Origin: Bifidobacterium commune
GTDB lineage: Bacteria; Actinomycetota; Actinomycetes; Actinomycetales; Bifidobacteriaceae
Length of the DNA: 64,000 nucleotides
Assembly (NCBI RefSeq): GCF_900094885.1
Contig: NZ_FMBL01000001.1
Location: 710,867-774,866, forward strand
Reading direction: 5' to 3'
Under the pieces are notes generated by a model that worked only from the letters and a program-made list of their open reading frames with translations, was not told the DNA's origin and did not search any database. Of the stretch, positions 44,142-53,738 are shown one piece after another (position 1 is the first letter of the stretch; the number at the start of each line of letters is the position of its first letter). Position numbers and translations under genes: made by a program.

Positions 44142-45569
44142 ATGGCTTCTCACCGTATCAAGGACCGCCCTATACCCAATTTCGGTGGGCTGAATGCTCC
44201 CAGACCCTTGCACGGCAGTGCCTTTACTGCGAGCCATAAGCTTCGCAGCGCCATCGTCATGATTATAATCGGCATTTTCACTTTCGTTTCTACGGCTGTC
44301 GGTGCAGGCACGTACGCATTAATACAAGCTCCCAAAATCATCGATGTCATTACTCAGCCCGGCGGCGAAAAAGAGAAGATTGTCGACCCCAACGAAGGCA
44401 AGCCTATTCAGTTTTTGGTTCTGGGACAAGACACCCGCGACGGCAAAAGCAACGCCGCCCTCGGCGGGACTTCCGACAAGGGAGAGCACAACGCCGACAC
44501 CACCATGGTGGTGCAGATCAGCGCTGACCGTTCCTACATCAATATAGTCTCCATCCCACGAGATTCTTTGGTGGATGCGCCCAGTTGCCAAACCACCAAA
44601 GGAACCGTGCCTGCACGTCACAATGTGATGTTCAACTCCATCTTTGCCACAGGCTGGAATGTCGGTGGTGATCTCTCAAGCGCGGCAAGCTGCACCATGA
44701 ACGCCGTCAATGCCTTGACCGGGCTTAAGCTCGAGCATTTCATCGTGGTCGATTTCCAAGGGCTTCAAGGCATGATCAACGCCATTGGTGGCGTCAATGT
44801 ATGCCTGCCGACCGATGTGAAGGATGGATACACTGGCCTTGACCTCAAACAGGGCCTCCAGCATCTCGATGGCACCCAGGCCACCGAATACGCACGTATG
44901 CGTCATGGCATCGGCACCGACGGCAGCGATATGATGAGGGCTGCGCGTCAACAGTATCTGGTCAAGCAAATAATGACCGAGACGTTGTCGAAAAATCTTC
45001 TGACCGACAGCCCTAAGCTGTATCGATTGGCCGATGCAGCGCTCAAATCACTCAACATTTCCTCCGGCCTTGCAAGCGCAACCACTCTGGTGGGACTTGC
45101 CGTAAGTCTGCACGGCATCAAGAGCGACCATATGTATGCACGCACCATTTCAGTCGTTCCCGCACCGAGCGATCCTCAGAACCGTGTGGTATGGGACAGC
45201 AGCGCTCATGAAACGTGGGATACATTGCGCGAGTACAGGCCTCTGACCCAGGAAGACATGTCTGAGCAGAACAACTCCAGCGAAAAGCAAGGCTCGAATT
45301 CGAACAGCCAGAATCCGAACAGCCAGAATTCGAACAGCCAGAATCCGACGCAGAGCCAAGGTACCGGCGAGAACAACAGCCAGCAAGGCACACCCGATCC
45401 GAACACCGGTCTTATCACTACTGCAAACGGCACTCTGATCGATCCAGTGAGCGGCGGAACCGTTGATAAGAAGAACGGAATGATCCGCGATCCCAAGACA
45501 GGGCAGTATACGGGTGTGGCCAACCAGTACCTCAATGCCACAGTATGTGCGGTTCCTGCGCAGAAGTAG
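44142..45569 (+). CDS. LytR-CpsA-Psr (LCP) family glycopolymer ligase
   Basis: 475 aa. LCP enzymes transfer wall polysaccharides from lipid carriers to peptidoglycan. One N-terminal transmembrane helix (about 29-52), then the LCP domain: FLVLGQDTRDGKSNAALGG, HNADTTMVVQISADR, NIVSIPRDSLVDAPSC, FIVVDFQGLQGMINAIGGVN, LDGTQATEYARMRHGIGTDGSDMMRAARQQ (in parts: ATEYARMRHG and DMMRAARQQ). The conserved Arg and Asp residues are kept. The C-terminal part has a Ser/Asn/Gln/Pro tail built from 15-bp DNA repeats (45296-45355), then DPNTGLITTANGTLIDPVSG. Cotranscribed with the next LCP gene 71 bp on. Divergent from the glycosyltransferase gene. Confidence 0.93.
   Translation: MASHRIKDRPIPNFGGLNAPRPLHGSAFTASHKLRSAIVMIIIGIFTFVSTAVGAGTYALIQAPKIIDVITQPGGEKEKIVDPNEGKPIQFLVLGQDTRDGKSNAALGGTSDKGEHNADTTMVVQISADRSYINIVSIPRDSLVDAPSCQTTKGTVPARHNVMFNSIFATGWNVGGDLSSAASCTMNAVNALTGLKLEHFIVVDFQGLQGMINAIGGVNVCLPTDVKDGYTGLDLKQGLQHLDGTQATEYARMRHGIGTDGSDMMRAARQQYLVKQIMTETLSKNLLTDSPKLYRLADAALKSLNISSGLASATTLVGLAVSLHGIKSDHMYARTISVVPAPSDPQNRVVWDSSAHETWDTLREYRPLTQEDMSEQNNSSEKQGSNSNSQNPNSQNSNSQNPTQSQGTGENNSQQGTPDPNTGLITTANGTLIDPVSGGTVDKKNGMIRDPKTGQYTGVANQYLNATVCAVPAQK
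45296..45355 (+). repeat. 15-bp in-frame tandem repeat (four units) in the LCP gene
   Basis: Units gaattcgaacagcca and gaatccgaacagcca alternate at 45296, 45311 and 45326, with a degenerate fourth at 45341. They encode an NSQ-NSQNP-type linker. Copy number may vary between strains by slippage. Confidence 0.8.
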
Positions 45570-45640
45570 GGTGAGCGTCCCTCTGGAGTGCAATCTCACG
45601 TGTAAAACGTACTAGAGAATCGAGCGAGCAGGGGGAATAC

Positions 45641-46966
45641 ATGGCCAAGCAGTCGGAAGAATACGACACCCAAGGCAATCCGCCAAGCTTCGTGCCCTCC
45701 GGGGAACGCAAACGTCCGGACACCGGAGTTATGCCCACCGCCAAAAGGTCACAGCAACAAATACCACCGACATTCCCAACAAGCCGTACTCGCGTGCGTA
45801 CAACAACAGGACAACCACAACCGATTCAATCGGCTGTACCTGCAAATCAAATGCGCACGCCTCGTCAGTCCGGTGGCTCATCACGAATTGCCTCACCTGC
45901 ACAAGCGCCTTCCTCATCACGCACGCAAGCGAACCACATCGCGAAACCTGTGGTTAGCGCCTCTGGACGTGGCGACAATTCCCGGTCCGGCAATTCAAGC
46001 AGCAAAACGCACCCCAAACGTCATTGGGCTCGCACCGTCTTAATGGCTATTCTCATGGTTATCATCCTGACACTGTTCGGATGCTGGAACTGGGCCAATT
46101 CACAGTTGGATAAAGCTGACTGGTTGACCGACAAAACCTCCACCGACGGTACATCGTGGCTGATTCTAGGTTCGGATGAACGTGACGATTCCGGCATAGG
46201 GGGCACCACTCAGGACACCCCTGGGGCCCGCACAGACACAATCCTGGTCCTGACCAAACCAGCCCACGGCAGTTCTTCCCTCATCTCGATTCCACGAGAT
46301 TCACTCATTAAGATGGGCAACGTAAATATGAAAATTAACGCAGTGGCTCAGATGCAAGGGAAAAAAGCTCTCACTCGCGAGGTAGAGGGAATAACCGGTA
46401 AAAAAATCAATCACGTTGCCGAAATCAAGTTCAATGGTCTGACCAAAGTGGTCGATGCCCTTGGCGGAGTCAATCTTTGCTACGATAACAATGTGAACGA
46501 CTGGCGATCGGGCCTCAACTGGCAGTCTGGCTGCCATACCGTTGACGGAGACACTGCACTCGCATTCTCACGCATGCGCTACTCAGACCCCAAGGGCGAT
46601 TTTGGCCGCGCTGAACGCCAACGCCAGGTCATCGGAGCTATCATGAGCAAAGCGGGTTCAGCAGATACACTCAAAAAACCGAGCTCTGTTCAAAAAGTTG
46701 CCAAAGCTGCCCTTTCCTCGATTGAAGTCGACAATAAAACAAATCCGGCGACATTGCTTTCCATGGCAACTGCATTCAAAAATGCCACCGGAAAGCAGGG
46801 CATCTCCGGATCAGTCTATTGGAGCGACCCCAACCACCTTGTTCGCGGAGTCGGGTCCACTGTGCTTCTGGACGACTCGAAGAACCTCGAATTGTTTAAC
46901 CAACTGGCTGCAGGCACACATAAACCCGGATCGGTCGGCACACTTTCGGAATCTGTTTCGCAATAG
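45641..46966 (+). CDS. LytR-CpsA-Psr (LCP) family glycopolymer ligase, second copy
   Basis: 441 aa, with a long Ser/Thr/Pro/Gln-rich cytoplasmic tail (1-125), a transmembrane helix near 128-148 (VLMAILMVIILTLFGCW) and the LCP domain outside: WLILGSDERDDSGIGG, GARTDTILVLTKPAHGSSSL, ISIPRDSLIKMGNVNMKINA, VDALGGVNLCYDNNV, TALAFSRMRYSDPKGDFGR and AERQRQVIGAIM. The catalytic Arg and Asp set is intact. It diverges from the first copy in tail and linker, so the two may handle different glycopolymers or strands. RBS GGGGGAATAC before the ATG. Confidence 0.93.
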   Translation: MAKQSEEYDTQGNPPSFVPSGERKRPDTGVMPTAKRSQQQIPPTFPTSRTRVRTTTGQPQPIQSAVPANQMRTPRQSGGSSRIASPAQAPSSSRTQANHIAKPVVSASGRGDNSRSGNSSSKTHPKRHWARTVLMAILMVIILTLFGCWNWANSQLDKADWLTDKTSTDGTSWLILGSDERDDSGIGGTTQDTPGARTDTILVLTKPAHGSSSLISIPRDSLIKMGNVNMKINAVAQMQGKKALTREVEGITGKKINHVAEIKFNGLTKVVDALGGVNLCYDNNVNDWRSGLNWQSGCHTVDGDTALAFSRMRYSDPKGDFGRAERQRQVIGAIMSKAGSADTLKKPSSVQKVAKAALSSIEVDNKTNPATLLSMATAFKNATGKQGISGSVYWSDPNHLVRGVGSTVLLDDSKNLELFNQLAAGTHKPGSVGTLSESVSQ

Positions 46967-47082
46967 TTCCATTCAACCAGACTCTACAGAATATGTATCA
47001 AGCCAAAATAACCAGCATCAATCGACAATAAGCAAAACTGTGTATCGAAGACAAAGATTTTTCTGTTTTTCTGCTAAAAGGC

Positions 47083-47111
47083 TTGAAAAAAGAACTATTT
47101 CGTGGTTATCT
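47083..47111 (+). promoter_or_regulatory. Probable whiB promoter
   Basis: TTGAAA (47083-47088) and TTATCT (47106-47111) with exactly 17 bp between them, about 40 bp before the WhiB start. Confidence 0.55.
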
Positions 47112-47156
47112 AGGGATGGGAATTTAGTGCTAACAACAGGAAGGTCGTTTGCTTCT

Positions 47157-47435
47157 ATGAGTAATGCTTTTGATTGGCGAGCCAAGGCAGCCTGCCGTGA
47201 CAAGGATCCGGAACTTTTCTTCCCCGTGGGGAATACTGGTGCCGCTTACCAACAAATTGAGGAAGCCAAAGCCATCTGCCGGACATGCCAAGCCATCGAT
47301 GCCTGCCTGAAATGTGCTCTTGACACCAATCAGGACTATGGGGTGTGGGGCGGACTGAGCGAGGATGAGCGCCGTGCTCTTAAGCGTCGCGCCATGCGTG
47401 CACGCCGCTCTCAAAACATGCAGATGCAAGTCTGA
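47157..47435 (+). CDS. whiB: WhiB family iron-sulfur transcription factor
   Basis: 92 aa. Binds a [4Fe-4S] cluster and acts with the vegetative sigma factor; WhiB2-type members control septation. Cluster cysteines are C13 (AACRDKDPELFFP), C41, C44 and C50, in the C-x2-C-x5-C pattern of CRTCQAIDACLKC; a further Cys lies at 53. The turn GVWGGLSEDERRAL (62-75) and a basic C-terminal helix (KRRAMRARRSQ) bind DNA. Longer readings of the frame exist, but AGGAAGG precedes this ATG and no conservation is seen upstream. Which WhiB class it is cannot be settled by eye. Confidence 0.93.
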   Translation: MSNAFDWRAKAACRDKDPELFFPVGNTGAAYQQIEEAKAICRTCQAIDACLKCALDTNQDYGVWGGLSEDERRALKRRAMRARRSQNMQMQV

Positions 47436-47496
47436 AGAAACTGCGCTTTGAGGAATCGAATAACCGTTCCTCATCATGAAATTACTTATTGACGAC

Positions 47497-47540
47497 GAAT
47501 GCCCTTTCCGGATTTGACAGTCGGGAAGGGCATTCGCTTT
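47497..47540 (+). terminator. Rho-independent terminator of whiB
   Basis: GAATGCCCTT (47497-47506) pairs with AAGGGCATTC (47526-47535), extended by CCG/CGG inside, followed by GCTTTT. It lies between convergent whiB and the sensor kinase and may serve both. Confidence 0.85.
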
Positions 47541-47597
47541 TCCATCAGTAAGCATCTGGTCCCAGAACGAATCGGATGCCTAATTAACTTGCACTTT

Positions 47598-49076
47598 CTA
47601 TGCCGCACGCAGATTGATGTCGAGAATGACCTTGGTGCCTCCCCCGCGACGATCTTTCCAACGTACGGTTCCGTTGAAGTCATTGGTAACGAACGTATTG
47701 ATAATCTGGGTGCCCAAACCAGAACCCGATGAACGCGCCATGCCGTTGTCCTCTTCATCGGCAAGTCCTGAACCGTCATCCTCAACCACCACGTTCAAAC
47801 GAGTACCACTACGACCGACGGAAATAGTGATGTTGCCTTCCTTGCACCCCGTGAAACCATGCTCGACAGCATTGGTAATCAGCTCCGTCAACACCAAGGA
47901 AAGCGGAGTGGCATCCTGTGCCGGCATCATACCGAACTTACCGATATAACGAATATTGATATGCTGGTCTTCCAAAGTCGCCAAATCCACGCTCATTTTG
48001 AGCAGGCTGGAAATAACGGCGTCAAAGTCAACAATTTCATCGACGGTCTGGCTCAGTCCTTCATGAACAGTGGCGATGGTCTGAATACGACGCTGTGCCT
48101 CTTTAAGCTCGGTCTTGACCTCCTGCGATTTGGTCTTACGTGTCTGCAAACGAAGCAATGCCGATACCGTTTGCAAATTGTTCTTCACCCTGTGATGGAT
48201 TTCGGAAATCGTGGCATCCTTGGTCTGCAATTCCTGCTCACGACGACGCAATTCAGTCACATCACGGCACAGCACGATAGCGCCGATCCGACTCGTCTCG
48301 TCATATAGAGGCAATGCACGCATGGAAATCATGGAATTATTGGCATCGAGCTCGCAGTCGGCCGCTGCCTTGCCACTGAGCACCAAGGGCAAGCCATCGG
48401 CAACCGGATCCTTAGGATGGAGCAGCTGAGTCCCTATCTCGCTGAGATAATGCCCTTCCATCACCGTTATGGCGCCCAACCTACGGAAACAACTAATCGC
48501 ATTGGGAGCTGCATACTGCACGATGCCATCGGCGCCTAGATTGATGAAGCCGTCGGAGACCCTGGCGTTGTGCCGCTGGCTCATAATCACCTCATCATAC
48601 GGAAACTGGCCACGGGGAATCATTTCAAAGAGCTTCTTACCTGCATTGATGCTTTCGGATTCATAGCGACCATTCGATTCCCTGGTGGTCATATTGGTCT
48701 CGCGCACCACCACACCAAGCGTTTTGTTACCACAACGTACCGGCGCATAGACATTGCACACATTCAATTTACCAATTTTATGTAACCTTGTTGTATGCAG
48801 CACTCCTTCGGAGTGCATAGCGGCATCAATCTCATCAACCAGGTTTTCAGGCATTTCATCGCCAACCGCATCATCGCTGCGCATCGTCATTACCGTCGAG
48901 GGACGGCATTGTTCGGCAACGATATATTTGCCATCATCGCGACGAAGCACCAACAGAAGGTCCGCAAAACTCAAATCTGCAATGACCTGCCAGTCCGCCA
49001 CCAGTAAATGCAACCATTCACGGTCGCATGCATCGAAATCGGATTGCGCCTCAAGAATACCATCAAAATCAGCCAT
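47598..49076 (-). CDS. pdtaS: Cytoplasmic sensor histidine kinase, PdtaS-like (HisKA_2)
   Basis: 492 aa, no membrane segments. An N-terminal GAF-like domain (about 15-150: ADWQVIADLSFADLLLVLRR, VCNVYAPVRCGNKTLGVVVR), a PAS domain (about 165-275: FINLGADGIVQYAAPNAISC, RIGAIVLCRDVTELRRRE), then the HisKA_2 dimerisation domain with EIHHRVKNNLQTVSALLRLQ (phosphorylated His 294 or 295). The HATPase domain has LVLTELITNAVEHGF and SGSGLGTQIINTFV. In mycobacteria PdtaS senses copper and nitric oxide and phosphorylates PdtaR; the likely partner here is the ANTAR regulator at 18509-19285. Confidence 0.92.
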   Translation of the reverse strand: MADFDGILEAQSDFDACDREWLHLLVADWQVIADLSFADLLLVLRRDDGKYIVAEQCRPSTVMTMRSDDAVGDEMPENLVDEIDAAMHSEGVLHTTRLHKIGKLNVCNVYAPVRCGNKTLGVVVRETNMTTRESNGRYESESINAGKKLFEMIPRGQFPYDEVIMSQRHNARVSDGFINLGADGIVQYAAPNAISCFRRLGAITVMEGHYLSEIGTQLLHPKDPVADGLPLVLSGKAAADCELDANNSMISMRALPLYDETSRIGAIVLCRDVTELRRREQELQTKDATISEIHHRVKNNLQTVSALLRLQTRKTKSQEVKTELKEAQRRIQTIATVHEGLSQTVDEIVDFDAVISSLLKMSVDLATLEDQHINIRYIGKFGMMPAQDATPLSLVLTELITNAVEHGFTGCKEGNITISVGRSGTRLNVVVEDDGSGLADEEDNGMARSSGSGLGTQIINTFVTNDFNGTVRWKDRRGGGTKVILDINLRAA

Positions 49077-49385
49077 GCCCCAATGATACTATGAGTCATT
49101 CCAGAGGAGTGTCGAGCTGTAATCCCAGCGTGTGAGACAAGCCACAAAGGCTCTTAAACCCGTGAGACACCGTTCCTTGACGTTGAGTCGCATCTGCAGG
49201 ACAACGAATAACATAAGAGAGTGAACCCTGCAAATGTTAGCACTTCGAACAATCACCCTCGCAATCGTTGCCCGAGCCACGTTGACTTTCGTGTTCTTCT
49301 ACCGCAAAAAATGGGCCCGAATCCTGCAAATACCTGGATTCAGACCCTTTTAACATCCATAAGCTAAAGACAACCGCTGAATGAC
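49077..49385. other. Gene-free stretch between the sensor kinase and greA
   Basis: About 310 bp. The greA terminator lies at 49305-49347 and the kinase promoter must lie near 49080-49200. Short minus- or plus-strand frames here show no coding signature. Confidence 0.5.
49305..49347 (-). terminator. Rho-independent terminator of greA
   Basis: Minus strand: GGGTCTGAATCC and GGATTCGGGCCC form a 12-bp stem (with two G-U pairs) around an 11-nt loop, then ATTTTTT. About 40 bp past the greA stop. Confidence 0.9.
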
Positions 49386-49868
49386 CTATTGCAACGGCTC
49401 GGCTGCTTTGATCTTCACGGTAATCTCAGCACCACTGGGAACCGTGTAGGAGACTTCATCTCCGCTCTTGGCTCCCATGATGGCCGCGCCAATGGGCGAT
49501 TCCGGGCTGATAACGTCATAATCGGTCGCAACGGCGATGTCACGCGAGCCAAGCACATACTGGACTTCCTCGCCGTCAAGCTCCACAGTTACCAAGGAAC
49601 CGTTACCTACGGTTCCCGCTGCAGGAGCCTTCAAAATCTTCGCATTGCGCAGCTTAACTGTGAGCTCGTTGATGCGACCCTCATTTTTGCCTTGCTCTTC
49701 ACGGGCAGCCTGATATCCGCCATTCTCGGAAAGGTCGCCTTCAGCACGTGCAGTCGCAATACGCTGGATAATCTCTTCACGGTAGCTTCCTTGTCGATAT
49801 TCCAGCTCGCTCTGGAGTTTGTCGTACGCTTCCTGCGTCAGCAGAACAGCCTTCTCTTCCTCTGCCAT
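49386..49868 (-). CDS. greA: Transcription elongation factor GreA
   Basis: 160 aa, standard size. Rescues backtracked RNA polymerase by stimulating transcript cleavage. The N-terminal coiled coil has LTQEAYDKLQSELEYRQGSY and ARAEGDLSENGGYQAAREEQG with the tip acidic residues D/E. The C-terminal FKBP-like domain has GNGSLVTVELDGEEVQYVLGS, SPESPIGAAIMGAKSGDEV and VPSGAEITVKI. GGAGACAACT precedes the ATG. Confidence 0.97.
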   Translation of the reverse strand: MAEEEKAVLLTQEAYDKLQSELEYRQGSYREEIIQRIATARAEGDLSENGGYQAAREEQGKNEGRINELTVKLRNAKILKAPAAGTVGNGSLVTVELDGEEVQYVLGSRDIAVATDYDVISPESPIGAAIMGAKSGDEVSYTVPSGAEITVKIKAAEPLQ

Positions 49869-49967
49869 AGTTGTCTCCTTATTCTTGCATGATTGCCCTT
49901 GACTTCAGCAACCATGCATAACTAGCAAACCGACGCAAAGCCGGCTGCATGATCTGATATCCGAACC

Positions 49968-50375
49968 TCAATGTGTCGAAATGATGTCAACCACAAACAC
50001 AAGGGTATCATCGCCACCGATACCGGCTTGCGGCATTCCACCACGACCATATCCGTATTCCGGAGGGATGGAAATCACCAGACGCGATCCAACATTATGA
50101 CCCGGAACCGTTCGATCCCAACCTTTAATGACTTGTCCAACACCAATACCGAAACTGGCAGGCTGATGACGATCGAAACTGGAATCGAACGGCTCATCCT
50201 TACCCCATATCACGCCATGATAATTAACCGTGACGGTATCGCCTGCGCGAACCATAGGACCGTCGCCCTCAATCAATTCGACCGCTTTAAGTCCGGATGG
50301 AGCTGGGGTATCAGGGAATTCAATAACAGGTTTTGCCCCAAATTCAACATTTACCTCGGGCATATTCGTAGTCAT
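49968..50375 (-). CDS. FKBP-type peptidyl-prolyl cis-trans isomerase
   Basis: 135 aa from the ATG at 50375, which has GGAGG 7 nt upstream. Single cytoplasmic FKBP domain: VRAGDTVTVNYHGVIWGKDE, FDSSFDR, FGIGVGQVIKGWDRTVPGHNVG and RLVISIPPEYGYGRGG, ending DTLVFVVDII. Active-site Tyr, Asp, Phe and Trp residues of the family are present. It lies upstream of greA on the same strand (about 100 bp apart). Confidence 0.95.
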   Translation of the reverse strand: MTTNMPEVNVEFGAKPVIEFPDTPAPSGLKAVELIEGDGPMVRAGDTVTVNYHGVIWGKDEPFDSSFDRHQPASFGIGVGQVIKGWDRTVPGHNVGSRLVISIPPEYGYGRGGMPQAGIGGDDTLVFVVDIISTH

Positions 50376-50527
50376 GCGTACGCCTCCTTGTTTTTGCAAC
50401 TTCTCTAGGATATCACCGATACAGCCTGAACGGCTAGGGATAATCGGAGCAAACGAAATCCACGTCGAAAATCGATTTCAACATAAAATCCCGCAACTCT
50501 TTAGATTTTCATCTTCAGGATGAGTCG

Positions 50528-51991
50528 TCAGCATTCCACGACGTTAACCGCCAGGCCACCTTCGGAAGTCTCTTTGTACTTCGACATCATGTCAGCGCCC
50601 GTCTCTTTCATAGTCTTGATGACCTGATCGAGACTGACCATGTGCTGACCATTGCCGAGCAAGGCCATGCGAACCGCATTGACCGCAGTGTTGGCGGCCA
50701 TCGCATTGCGTTCGATACAAGGAATCTGTACAAGCCCTGCCACCGGGTCGCAGGTCAAGCCTAGGTGATGTTCCATCGCCACTTCCGCCGCGTTCTCTAC
50801 CTGTCGTGGACTACCTTGCATAACCTCACACAGACCTGCTGCCGCCATGGAAGCCGCAGAGCCAACTTCTCCCTGACAGCCTACCTCAGCACCGGATATA
50901 GACGCATTTCGCTTGATCAGATAACCGACAGCGCCAGCAGCTAAAAGGAATCGGACAATTCCGTCCTCGTCAGCTGAACCAGCAAAATGCCAATAATATT
51001 CAAGCACCGCGGGGATAACACCGGCAGAACCGTTGGTTGGAGCAGTCACGATGCGTCCTCCCCCGGCATTTTCCTCATTCACTGCAAGCGCAAAGAGATC
51101 AACCCAAGTGCACTCCGAAGACTCGAGGATGGATGCAGGACGACGCGTGTCGCGTGAAAAAATGTCGGAGTTGCCCGAAAGCTCGCGATAGATTTTCGGT
51201 GCACGCCGTGGCACTTCCAGTCCGCCAGGCAACGTGGTCTGAGTACTTGTGCAGCCGTTCTTCACACATTCATCCATGCGACGCCAGGTCTCGAGAAGCC
51301 TCTCCCTAACCTCCTGAGGTGAGCGTATGGCGGTTTCATTCGCCCATGCTATCTCGTAAATGCTCTTACCTTCACGTTCGCATATTTCCAGCAATTCGCT
51401 ACCGCTAGAAAATGGATACGGTGCCTCTGGCGGAAAATCGTCGCCGTCGTCAGTCTTGGTCTCTCCGGCAAACGTACTGACTTCGGGCGCCTTTTCATGA
51501 ATGCCGATCATCAGATCTTCAGAATGCCCTTGGCGAACAAACCCGCCACCTACGGAATACCAGACTTGCTCGTCTATTTCCTCGTCATTGTCATCGAATA
51601 CTTCAAAGCGCATGCCGTTAGGATGTGCCGCAAGCATCTTCCACTGGTCAAAGATTACATCTCGGCCGTAGTCAAACTGAATCGTGTGTTTGCCTCCGAG
51701 ACTCAAGGTCCCCCTGTTCTCACATTCCTGCTTGATGTTGGACAGGTAATCGGTATTGACCGTTGCGGGGTTGTTGCCTTCCAATCCCGCAACCGTGGCA
51801 CGATCGGTACCATGCCCCAAACCGGTCATCGACAGAGAACCATACAAGGTGCTCTTCACTCGTGATACTCGGTCTAAAAGCCCACGTTCATCCAAGGAAG
51901 TAACGAAATTGGACGCCGCTACCATCGGTCCCACCGTATGCGAGGAACTGGGCCCCACACCGACCTTGAACATATCGAGAATGCTGAACAT
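50528..51991 (-). CDS. sdaA: L-serine ammonia-lyase, single chain
   Basis: 487 aa. Converts L-serine to pyruvate and ammonia with an oxygen-sensitive [4Fe-4S] cluster. [23 protein letters not shown] at the N-terminus (read as [20 protein letters not shown] plus GPM) is the beta-domain signature. The alpha part has [37 protein letters not shown] and [20 protein letters not shown], which contribute cluster cysteines. The two-subunit form of Gram-positives is fused here, as in E. coli SdaA. No clear terminator on the downstream side. Confidence 0.96.
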   Translation of the reverse strand: MFSILDMFKVGVGPSSSHTVGPMVAASNFVTSLDERGLLDRVSRVKSTLYGSLSMTGLGHGTDRATVAGLEGNNPATVNTDYLSNIKQECENRGTLSLGGKHTIQFDYGRDVIFDQWKMLAAHPNGMRFEVFDDNDEEIDEQVWYSVGGGFVRQGHSEDLMIGIHEKAPEVSTFAGETKTDDGDDFPPEAPYPFSSGSELLEICEREGKSIYEIAWANETAIRSPQEVRERLLETWRRMDECVKNGCTSTQTTLPGGLEVPRRAPKIYRELSGNSDIFSRDTRRPASILESSECTWVDLFALAVNEENAGGGRIVTAPTNGSAGVIPAVLEYYWHFAGSADEDGIVRFLLAAGAVGYLIKRNASISGAEVGCQGEVGSAASMAAAGLCEVMQGSPRQVENAAEVAMEHHLGLTCDPVAGLVQIPCIERNAMAANTAVNAVRMALLGNGQHMVSLDQVIKTMKETGADMMSKYKETSEGGLAVNVVEC

Positions 51992-52162
51992 GTCTCTATT
52001 CTATCCGGTTTGATGAAACACATTTCATGGTGCGAGAACATCCGCGAGCACACTACAAACCGGCACCTCAAGCAACGACGGTTCTCACACTCATTTGTTG
52101 ACTTCCAGCAAAGATCATAGAACGTAACATGGCTCGGACCCGGAAACAACACCGTCTACAAT

Positions 52163-52206
52163 AAGGTTGTGGCCAGGTGACGCACTAACGTCCCGGGCCA
52201 CAACCT
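52163..52206 (-). terminator. Terminator hairpin of the MFS gene
   Basis: AGGTTGTGGCC (52164-52174) and GGCCACAACCT (52196-52206) are a perfect 11-bp inverted repeat; on the minus strand it is followed by TTATTG. About 40 bp past the MFS stop. Confidence 0.65.
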
Positions 52207-52246
52207 ATCCTTAACCGATTATGAAGGCCGCGATGCCTCCGTCACA

Positions 52247-53524
52247 CTACTTCGTGGCAGCCTGAGACTTCGGCTTGACAAAGAGAACGACCACAGCACA
52301 CAACAACGTCATCAAAGCAAGGAACATGAAGGCGCTGGTGAAAGAACCGCCGGAGGCCTTGACCATGTTTCCGAGAATGGTGGGAGCAAGGAAGCCGCCG
52401 ATGGTGCCGCCGGTGTTGATGACCGCAATGGAAGAACCGATAATCTTTGGGTTCATGATCTTGTGCGGCCAGGTGAAGATTCCGGTGAAAGCAAACATGG
52501 CGACAAGGCTCATCAACGCCAGCAAAATCATGGAGAGCACGAGACTGTTCTTGCCGAACAGGGTGAAAGCCACAATAATCACAGAGGTAAGCAACGAAGC
52601 GCCAATAATGGCTATACGCTCACGACCCAGGAACAGCTTAGAGAGCAAAGAACCGGAGAAGATGGTAGAAAGCATGGTGAAGATGGAATTGAATGCCAAA
52701 AGCAAGCCGGTCTGCGAAGTAGACAGTTGGAACGTGTTCTTGATATAGGTCGGCATCCAAGACATCTGACCGTAAAGCATGATGTTGATGAACACCATTG
52801 CGATGAACAAAACAACGACATTGCGGTTCTTCAGGACATCCTTGAAGCCTACCTTGGGAGCGTCCGCTGCGGCCGCAAGGTCTCCGGCAGCAGCCCCAGC
52901 CTCTACCTTCTGCTGCGATTGGGCGTTTCCACCATGAGAGGGAACGAAGAACCAGATGAGAATGACCGCAACCAGATACAGAGATCCCAACACTGCGTAG
53001 GCCATACGCCAGTTCATGTCGATCAGTGCACCACCAAGAGTAAAAGCGAGGATACCGCCGATACCTGAAGTGGAAAGAATCAGGGATTGAACGAAGGTAC
53101 GCTTCTTTTGCGGGAAATTCTCAGCAATCGACTTGGTGACGCTTGGCGGATAGCCGCCGTGCCCAAAACCCATAAAGAATCGCATAGCGATGAACAGGAC
53201 AAGGCCCCCCATCGCGCCGAAGAAAAAAGCAAAAACGGCGATAAAGGCAAGAGAACCAACCAGTACTTTCTTGGCGCCGATTTTATCGGCCAGCCAGCCG
53301 CAAGGAATCTGCATGAGCGCATATCCCAGGAAGAAGAACGACATAATCAAACCGGTTTGAACTGTGTTGAAGCCAAACTGTTTACCGATGGGCATGATAG
53401 CCAGCGAAATCATGCTCTTGTCCATGTAAACGATAGAGTAGCCGGCCATCAGGGAAACAACAATCATCGCACCACCGCGAGTCGTCGCTCCCCGCACCGG
53501 TTTGGGTTGGGGTTTTTCAGCCAT
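52247..53524 (-). CDS. MFS transporter, anion:cation symporter-like
   Basis: 425 aa with about 12 transmembrane helices. The loop between helices 2 and 3 has GWLADKIGAKKVLVGS (MFS signature DxxGRR/K type), and YSIVYMDKSMISLAIMPIGK and MRFFMGFGHGGYPPSVTKSIAENFP fit the ACS family (hexuronate, tartrate, glycerol-3-phosphate, sialate transporters). The central loop (about 200-225) is Ala/Gly-rich. The substrate is unknown, and no catabolic genes lie beside it. GGCGGTATACGA precedes the ATG. Confidence 0.9.
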   Translation of the reverse strand: MAEKPQPKPVRGATTRGGAMIVVSLMAGYSIVYMDKSMISLAIMPIGKQFGFNTVQTGLIMSFFFLGYALMQIPCGWLADKIGAKKVLVGSLAFIAVFAFFFGAMGGLVLFIAMRFFMGFGHGGYPPSVTKSIAENFPQKKRTFVQSLILSTSGIGGILAFTLGGALIDMNWRMAYAVLGSLYLVAVILIWFFVPSHGGNAQSQQKVEAGAAAGDLAAAADAPKVGFKDVLKNRNVVVLFIAMVFINIMLYGQMSWMPTYIKNTFQLSTSQTGLLLAFNSIFTMLSTIFSGSLLSKLFLGRERIAIIGASLLTSVIIVAFTLFGKNSLVLSMILLALMSLVAMFAFTGIFTWPHKIMNPKIIGSSIAVINTGGTIGGFLAPTILGNMVKASGGSFTSAFMFLALMTLLCAVVVLFVKPKSQAATK

Positions 53525-53738
53525 TCGTATACCGCCTTTGCATTGGGATGAATCAGCACCATTGTACTGAAAGAGTGCAACTTTCTTACTACAATCACCA
53601 AGTTTTGAACTGATTCAGGCTTATTCACGACAATCTCCATCGATTGCACAACAGCACGGCAGCCATGCTAAACGCAGAAAACCAATGATCAGTATGACCT
53701 TACCCCAATGCCAATAAGGTTTGTAAAATTGCAGAAAG

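Noticed and set aside
49089..49280. Small minus-strand frame between the sensor kinase and greA
   Set aside because: No ribosome site, no conserved pattern, and it overlaps the expected kinase promoter region.
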